Assembly: GCF_010015445.1 (NCBI RefSeq)
Contig: NC_053128.1
Location: forward strand, 6,917,840 to 6,981,839
Source of the DNA: Perca fluviatilis
Taxonomy: Eukaryota; Chordata; Actinopteri; Perciformes; Percidae
Length of the DNA: 64,000 nt
Direction: 5' to 3'
The notes beneath the pieces are model-generated. The model had not been told where the DNA came from. It saw nothing but the letters and a program-made list of their open reading frames with translations, and did not search any database. The translations under genes and the position numbers were made by a program. Positions within the stretch are counted from its first letter, which is position 1. Every line of letters begins with the position of its first letter. This document shows, piece after piece, positions 55,593-64,000 of the stretch.

Positions 55593-56278
55593 AAAGCTAC
55601 AGAGGATATATTGTAAATCGACATAATTTTCTGTTTTTTTTGGGGGGGGATTAACAGAAATGTCTGTAAACATAACGGAAAAGGTCATTTTCTGCCAGGA
55701 CATTATGCGTTTTTCTACGGATTTTGTTTTCTTCCAGTGCACACACTTTAATGTTAGTATACGCACACACTCTAATAGACATAGACAAGGCCACAGAAGG
55801 CTCTCACACACTCACACAGTTAATTGTGGGTAATTAGTGGTCAATTAAAGCGCTGGGACTTCATTGGCTGTCTGACTCTTTGATGTCCTGGCTCCTGGCG
55901 AGACCAGACGCCATCTTGAATTCATTTACAGGCCGCAGTGTAAACACGCCGCACAACTGGACCCTCTGCTTCTGCTTCTTCTTCTTCTTCTCTTTTTCTG
56001 CTTCTTTCCTTTATACTTTGTTTTGACTGATTTGTTTATTTTTTCTTTAATTTGCAATTTCACTTTTTTTTTCTGTGCAGATGTGGCTTCTTGTTCTCAC
56101 TTTCTTTTTTTGTCTTTCATTGGTGCTTTTAACTTTTGAGCTTTTTTCCCCCCTTTTCACCTGGTTTTCTCTCTTTTTCTTTTCTTTTCTGTTATTTTCT
56201 TTTCTTTTCTCTGCATTTTGTTTCCTTTAAGTTCTATTTTTGATGTGTTTATCTTGCCTTTCTTTCTGTTTCTGTCTG

Positions 56279-56280
<2 letters not shown>
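55593..56280. other. Unassigned, T-rich stretch
   Basis: CTTCTTCTTCTTCTT and TTTTCTTTTC runs lie in its second half. The segment 55.83-55.95 kb (GGGTAATTAGTGGTCAATTA, GCCATCTTGAATTC) is non-repetitive and might be regulatory. Confidence 0.3.
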
Positions 56281-56338
<58 letters not shown>

Positions 56339-56339
56339 T
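56281..56339. repeat. (TTTC)n microsatellite
   Basis: About 15 perfect units. Confidence 0.97.
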
Positions 56340-56864
56340 ACTTTTCCCTAACTCTACGGAATAACCTGTGGAATGGAAGAAAAAAAAATGTCTTCAGAAA
56401 ACTAGAAAAAGGAAAGTGGCAGAGTTTCTGCAGACTTTACTTTTTGCTTTGTACCGGTTCTATACTTTACTTGTTCTCTGCTTTAGTTTCTTTGCTTCTG
56501 TTTATAGTCTTCATGAATGGAATACACATGCATATTTTTATTATAACATATTGTACTGACTTTATGAACTGGGCATATGATTGTCTGTTACAGTAATCTA
56601 TTTCTTTTTATATGCTCTGCCATACTATTCTTTTCTATTCTGTTCAGTTCTTTGTGCTTCAGGACTGTTACAAGCTCTAAAAAAGGGATAATTTTAAGGT
56701 TTAAATTCTCAAGTAAAGAACCCACTGTCTGACCATATAGTCTGACTGGAAACGGTCCTTTCTAGAGCCGGGTAAAACAACAACAGTCTGGAGAGAAGAA
56801 AAGCTGCTAACTGGGTTACTGCTGATAGAGAAAAGCAGTAAATAATAGATCAACAGTCGGCTGC

Positions 56865-57121
56865 CTGAGAGGAGAGGAGAGGAGAGGAGAGGAGAGGAGA
56901 GGAGAGGAGAGGAGAGTTGAGGAGAGGAGAGGAGAGGAGAGAAGAGAAGAGAAGAGAAGAGAAGAGAAGAGAAGAGAAGAGAAGAGAAGAGGAGAGGAGA
57001 GGAGAGGAGGGGCGAGGAGAGTTGAGGAGAGAAGAGAAGAGAAGAGAAGAGAAGAGAAGAGAAGAGAAGAGAAGAGGAGAGGAGGGGCGAGGAGAGTTGA
57101 GGAGAGGAGAGGAGAGGAGAT
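56865..57121. repeat. (GGAGA)n/(GAAGA)n pentanucleotide array
   Basis: Blocks of GGAGA alternate with blocks of GAAGA, punctuated by GTTGA (about 56915, 57021, 57096) and GGGGCGAGGA. Purine on one strand throughout. Confidence 0.95.
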
Positions 57122-57183
57122 GGATAAATCATTAATTAAAATGAATTGGAATTAATTTGATCCAGAAAAGGAAAAGCCTCATT

Positions 57184-57306
<123 letters not shown>

Positions 57307-57421
57307 ATGTCATTAATCGCCTTTTTCCTGCTTTTAGTATTCTTTCTTCACACACTCTGGCCAATTTCATTTTCCTTTCTCCTTTCTTCCTTTTCATTTT
57401 TCGCAAAATTTCACACACTAC

Positions 57422-57473
<52 letters not shown>

Positions 57474-57625
57474 TTTTAAAGCCAAACAAATTCACAGCCG
57501 CTCACATGTGTCACACACCTCTCTCTTTTAAGCTCCTACGTTCTCTCTCTCTCTCTCTCTTTGTCCAGCCCCCCACTGTTTTCTGTCTGAGTAACTCGAC
57601 CCCCCTTCAGTCACAGGTGCACCAT

Positions 57626-57674
<49 letters not shown>

Positions 57675-57748
57675 CACACATGCTGAGTCCACTTGTCTTC
57701 ACATAGGGGGCTCTAATCAAGCCACAGGAAGCCTGAGCTCCACAGGGA

Positions 57749-57852
<104 letters not shown>

Positions 57853-57900
57853 CGTTACAAGTGAGTTAAAGAATGTGTTTCGGTCCATGAAACTCACTGT

Positions 57901-57952
57901 GAGTGTGAAGGCACTGTATGTTTTCAATTAAACACCAGCATTTTAGCAAATA

Positions 57953-58022
<70 letters not shown>

Positions 58023-58075
58023 AGTGTGAAGGCAGTATGTTTTCAATTAAACACCAGCATTTTAGCAAATAAGTG

Positions 58076-58151
<76 letters not shown>
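57901..58151 (+). repeat. Segment C duplicated between TG tracts
   Basis: GAGTGTGAAGGCACTGTATG...TTTTAGCAAATAA at 57901-57953 is repeated at 58022-58072 with a 2-nt deletion. Each copy is followed by a TG run (57955-58020 and 58077-58151), so the duplicated unit is segment plus microsatellite. Confidence 0.93.
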
Positions 58152-58154
<3 letters not shown>

Positions 58155-58189
58155 AGCGTGTGTGTGTCTCCTTATATGTTCCCTGTTTT

Positions 58190-58680
58190 ACAATATTCCA
58201 TTCCTTATTTTGTTGTTTCCTTTTTTGTTTTTGTCTTTATTTCAGTTCTGTATCCATCTGTGAGGATTTTTAAAATTCAAAATCTCCTTTTTTATTTCTT
58301 ATTCTTCGTCTCATTTGCTTTCTGTCTTTGTTTTAGTACTTTTTAATTATTACTTTTTAATTATTCTTTTCCCATTTCTATTTCGTCTTATTTTTCCATG
58401 ATATTTTCTTATTTTGTTTCTATTTTTCATTTTTTTTTCTACCTAAGCTTTTTGAAATCCAAAGTCTCTTTCTATCGTTCTTTTTCTTTCCCTCTTCCTC
58501 TTTAAGTATCGCATTTTCCTGACTAACTCTCCGTATTTTTATTATCCTTTCTCTATAATTCTGATTATTATTTCCAAATTTATGATGTTATTTTCCTCCC
58601 TCTGCTTCATTCTTTCCTTACTCTCTTTATTTGTATGTCTTCCTATCTCTTTACAGCATCATATGGAGTAAATTAGGCAT

Positions 58681-58683
<3 letters not shown>
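58190..58683. other. T-rich unassigned stretch
   Basis: TTTTCTTTTTCTTTCC-type low-complexity sequence. No feature supported. Confidence 0.4.
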
Positions 58684-58711
<28 letters not shown>

Positions 58712-58822
58712 ACATCTGCTTCGCATTAGTGCAATTGCAGGTTGGTAGAATAAAGGGCTCGGCTCGGAGGTGGTGGGTGGGATTTCCTTCCGCTTTCTCA
58801 TAGTCACACACACGCACGCACG

Positions 58823-58868
<46 letters not shown>

Positions 58869-58882
58869 CACGCGCACACACA
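58684..58882. repeat. (TG)n and (CA)n inverted arms
   Basis: TG at 58684-58711 and CA with CGCA interruptions at 58805-58882. Confidence 0.93.
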
Positions 58883-59423
58883 CTCTCGCAGTTTTTCCCT
58901 CCATGTGTTTTGAATCAAGAACATAATTAACCTTCAGAGGATTCCCAGGCCGTGGCTCAGATCTCCGCTATAAAAAATACATCTAAAAAACAGAAACCCC
59001 CAAAATATGTTTGATCCGTCTGCGGCGCGTTTGATTCGCTTCCCCACATCTGCCTCCGGACGGGCCTCGGAGCGCAGCGGCATGAGCGGTAATGGGAGAT
59101 GAAAAGTGCATCTACAGGTGGGGGGGAATGAGACGGGAGTAGGTAGAAGGGTCGGTGACGACGCGTCGCTAGGGAAGCTCGGACCAAAGAACGTTTGACA
59201 TGATAAAGGGTTGGTTAATTATGAAATCTGATTGTATTGATAGCGTGTTGAGTTATATACTTTTTCTGCGTGTCTCTTTCTTCCTGCGGTGTTACACTGT
59301 TGAAGGTGTGTGAAGGTGAATAAAGGCCAAAGTGAAAGCAGCGTGTTAGAAATGAGAGAGGACAGAGAGGAGGAGGGACATAGTGAAACAGAGAGAGAAA
59401 AAATTGGACAGGCACAGGTGCAG

Positions 59424-59427
<4 letters not shown>

Positions 59428-59460
<33 letters not shown>

Positions 59461-59527
59461 AAGAGGTTTCGTGACTGCTCCTTTGAGTGTTCGCATTCCA
59501 GCACATCTGCTTTGGATAAAGCGTGGT

Positions 59528-59609
<82 letters not shown>
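59428..59609. repeat. Two (TG)n tracts
   Basis: TG at 59428-59459 and a perfect run at 59532-59609, followed by GAGAGA. Confidence 0.95.
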
Positions 59610-59616
<7 letters not shown>

Positions 59617-59989
59617 TGGTTTGCGGGAGGCAGAGAGAGAAGAGAAAACAAGACAGGAACAAGTCATTTTATCGAGCAAAACGCTTACTTGTTTCTTCCG
59701 TTTTCCGTCCTGGCGAGTGTGTCGTACGGAGTCGTATTAATGACAAAACTAAAAAGGGAGGCGAAAACCAAAACCCGCTGATCGGCCTGCGAGTCAACAT
59801 TTGAGGGGCAAAATCACAAGTGTACAGTAGTTGATGTTTGGAGCTCTGAAGAGCAATCGTGCGTGTCGATATGCCAGCAAGCAATTTTCTTTTCCGAGTT
59901 TCGCTCTCAGGTCATTTGTACGTTCGGTTTGATGTGGAAGTGAAGCGTGATCCTGATATTTAGATTTGCCCTTCAACGACAGTTGATTT

Positions 59990-60228
59990 TTTCCCCCACG
60001 TTTTTTAAGCTTTTTCCCGACATTTTTGTCAACATTCTTTTATGAATGTATTTTCAAATTCTATAAAATTGAATAAAACACCCAAATTCAATGGAAGTAG
60101 TGAACTGATCATTTCTTTTTCTTGTGAAGAGCATTGTAGGGAACCATCCACGTTATATTATTTGACAATTTGGTTGAAACTTTTAGAAAATGGGTCAAAT
60201 TTGACCCGAGGACAACAGGGAGGGTTAA
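59990..60228. mobile_element. TTAA-target MITE, right part
   Basis: It ends GGGTCAAATTTGACCCGAGG then ACAACAGGGAGGGTTAA. It shares interior words (TTGAATAAAACACCCAAATT) with the complete copy, and its left end is missing. Confidence 0.6.
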
Positions 60229-61231
<1,003 letters not shown>

Positions 61232-61870
61232 GTTAGCTCCATGAGGAATCAGTTTTCAGTGGAATGTGCCTTTATAGTCTCGTCTTCTTGCCGGCGGCGA
61301 CGCATAGCGAAGCTTCTGTGATGTTTCTCCCAATTAAACGTTAAACGTCACGACTCAGCGGGAGGTTACACACAGGGACGGGGCTAGAAGGGGGGCATTG
61401 GGTGGCACCCCCTCCCCTCCCTAGCACTTGTCGCATGACGAGTTAATCTCAATGCCTATAGAAAATGTGTATTATATTCGGATATACAAGTTGTTTAAAG
61501 TGAAAACGAGTGAAATCAATAGTGAATGTGAGGATTCTTTCAGGGTTTGCGACTGTGGTGCAGATGATAACTTTACACAACAGAGTATTCTGTGAGGAAA
61601 AGGATACAAAGTATCCTGTGTGGAAAACGCTAACGCTACAGAGGGATACACTGTGAATACATGAATTAGCTGACTCCTCCGAACTTACCAGCTGCTTCCG
61701 GGTGAGTTGTTTTGGTGAAATATGGTGACAGCTAACTTAACGTTAGGTTTAACTTTGGCTAGCTAGTTAGACAAACTTAACAATAAGCTAAGTTAGCCTA
61801 ACTTAAACCTAATGTTAACTCAACTCATTTCTAGTTTGAAATGTGTTACTGTTAATCCCCTCTCCCGGCG

Positions 61871-62368
61871 CTCATATGATTCTCATTTTCAGGTTCATAA
61901 TTGTATTTAGAGGTTGTACCAGAATAGGTTTATATGGTTTAATTAAAAAAAAAAAACCACCATATTTTTGTTGTACTGCACATTGCTGCAGCTCCTCTTT
62001 TCACCCTGTGTGTTGAGCTCTCTGTTTTAGCTACAGAGTGAGGCATCTCACTTCTGTTCCATCTTTGTTGGGAGTTGCACATGCTCAGTAGCTAGGTAAG
62101 GACTACTAGCCAGTCAGAAGCAGAGTATGAGGGAGTTCCACGCTAGCAGCTAGCCGAGCATTATAACGTGTGTTCCAAAGTGACCACGTTTGTCTCTGAA
62201 GTAAAGGCTGGACTACAATAGAGCTGTTTGGAGCAGGTTGTGAACAGTGTTTTCTGTTGGAGATGGTTAGTCCCTTTGGGGGGGACTTTGTAAACCTATA
62301 ACATGCACAAAAAATATATATAGCACAATGAGGGAAAGGGAAAAAGCCAAAAAGCATAATATGAGCAC
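61871..62368. mobile_element. CTCATATTATGC-ended repeat, copy 2
   Basis: Same family and orientation as 21290-21858, nearly identical over long blocks but with a single 58-bp unit where copy 1 has two. It ends GCATAATATGAGCACTTTAA. Confidence 0.75.
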
Positions 62369-63097
<729 letters not shown>

Positions 63098-63504
63098 TGT
63101 GTGTTACAGACTGCAGGAAGTGAGGTTGTTATTGTGTCTCTCTACATTCCTCAGACTTGAACACACTGTGCACCTGTTCCTGTCCGTCTGTAACACACAC
63201 ACAAAGATGCGCACACACACACTTACATAAACACACACACAACACACACACACACACACATGGACCCATACTCAACACTCAAATCACAGCCTTTCGTCAC
63301 CAGTCTAACAACACATTCAATGGGAAAATATGCCTGCTCGACATGAGACATAAATCAAAATATATTCAGGAACATAACAGGAACACACAAGTTGTTTGTA
63401 TGTGTGTTTTGTGTGTATGTTTTATCAGAGGGGAAGAGGGGAGGGGAGGAAGTAGGGGATTTTTGTTTTTAAGCTAATTATTAATGATATAAAGAGACGC
63501 TGTG

Positions 63505-63534
63505 TTTTTTTTTTTTTTTTTTTTTTTTTTGTTT

Positions 63535-63610
<76 letters not shown>
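63505..63610. repeat. Long T homopolymer (26 T, GTTTG, 75 T)
   Basis: Two T runs separated by GTTTG. It could be the poly(A) tail of a minus-strand retrocopy, but no retroelement sequence is recognisable on its 3' side. Assembly or sequencing length error is likely for such a run. Confidence 0.9.
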
Positions 63611-63613
<3 letters not shown>

Positions 63614-64000
63614 TGCACAGACTGAAGGATTGGGATCCTTAAAACTCTTACAAGGTGCATTGTGGGAAGGTACCGGCATCTCCCAGCTGATTAGCAACTC
63701 TTACCTCACACCTTACATCCGTGTATGTGTCTGCAGGTCTGTGTGTGTGTGTGTGTGTGTTTCCTGACCTCAGTCTTTTATTCCCACAGTTCCCCAGTGT
63801 TCTTTGCTCCTCCTGATGGAGCATGTCCTGATTGTTGTGGTATTTATCGCTGTGTCTGCGTCTTTCCGCCAACAGTGGTTTTCAGGAAGTAAACACAGTC
63901 GACACAAGGCTATGCTCTGGAACACAAGTATAGTAATGGAACAGTTACTGTGTGGAACAAAACACTGTCAACACATGGAGGGATTGAACTTCACTCTGGT
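63611..64000. other. Unassigned end of window
   Basis: Short (TG)n at about 63739-63760; otherwise nothing supported. Confidence 0.35.

Overview
The window looks like non-coding DNA from a ray-finned fish, probably a percomorph. It is packed with (CA)n/(TG)n, (GA)n and tetranucleotide microsatellites. It also carries many small DNA transposons of types common in fish (hAT-like, PIF/Harbinger-like, TTAA-target elements) and one LINE 3' end. There is no sign of bacterial gene organisation. Nearly every long open frame is a translation of a simple repeat (runs of C-V, T-H, L-S or R-E).

I support one real coding segment: a 23-codon alternative first exon at 28667-28735 (+). It encodes the short N-terminus (MYCAYTIPGM...MYYYNGKA) of a class I bHLH E protein, best matched to the short 'A' form of tcf4 (E2-2/ITF2), and it ends at a clean GTAAGG splice donor. 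The rest of the window is most simply read as tcf4 intron. No other tcf4 exon was found, so the downstream intron would exceed 35 kb. A CpG- and purine-rich stretch (27.7-28.7 kb) is the likely internal promoter and 5' UTR. A second CpG-rich block lies at 30.93-31.32 kb.

Layout. 0-14.4 kb: transposon-rich DNA, including nested elements at 3.7-4.8 kb, an inverted pair of related copies at 6.4-9.4 kb, and a 1.5 kb element with an internal 58-bp array. 14.9-18.5 kb: a long purine tract followed by a long pyrimidine tract, separated by a Harbinger-like MITE. 19-26.4 kb: TTAA elements, a broken hAT BED-finger gene, and a TIR element carrying only a broken Myb/SANT gene. 26.7-28.9 kb: purine-rich DNA leading into the tcf4 exon. 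29-44 kb: putative intron with several hAT insertions, some with 8-bp target duplications. 45.6-46.6 kb: a 24-bp minisatellite made of GATA motifs, followed by a region with YY1- and RFX-like sites. 47-64 kb: very dense TG/CA tracts, more TIR elements, and a 75-bp T homopolymer.

The most unusual structural signals are three separate short segments that are duplicated with CA/TG microsatellite at their edges, a GATA-motif minisatellite of about 37 units, and an element family with 9-bp target duplications at both of its copies. Family names and homology rest on recall and motif reading; no database search was run.
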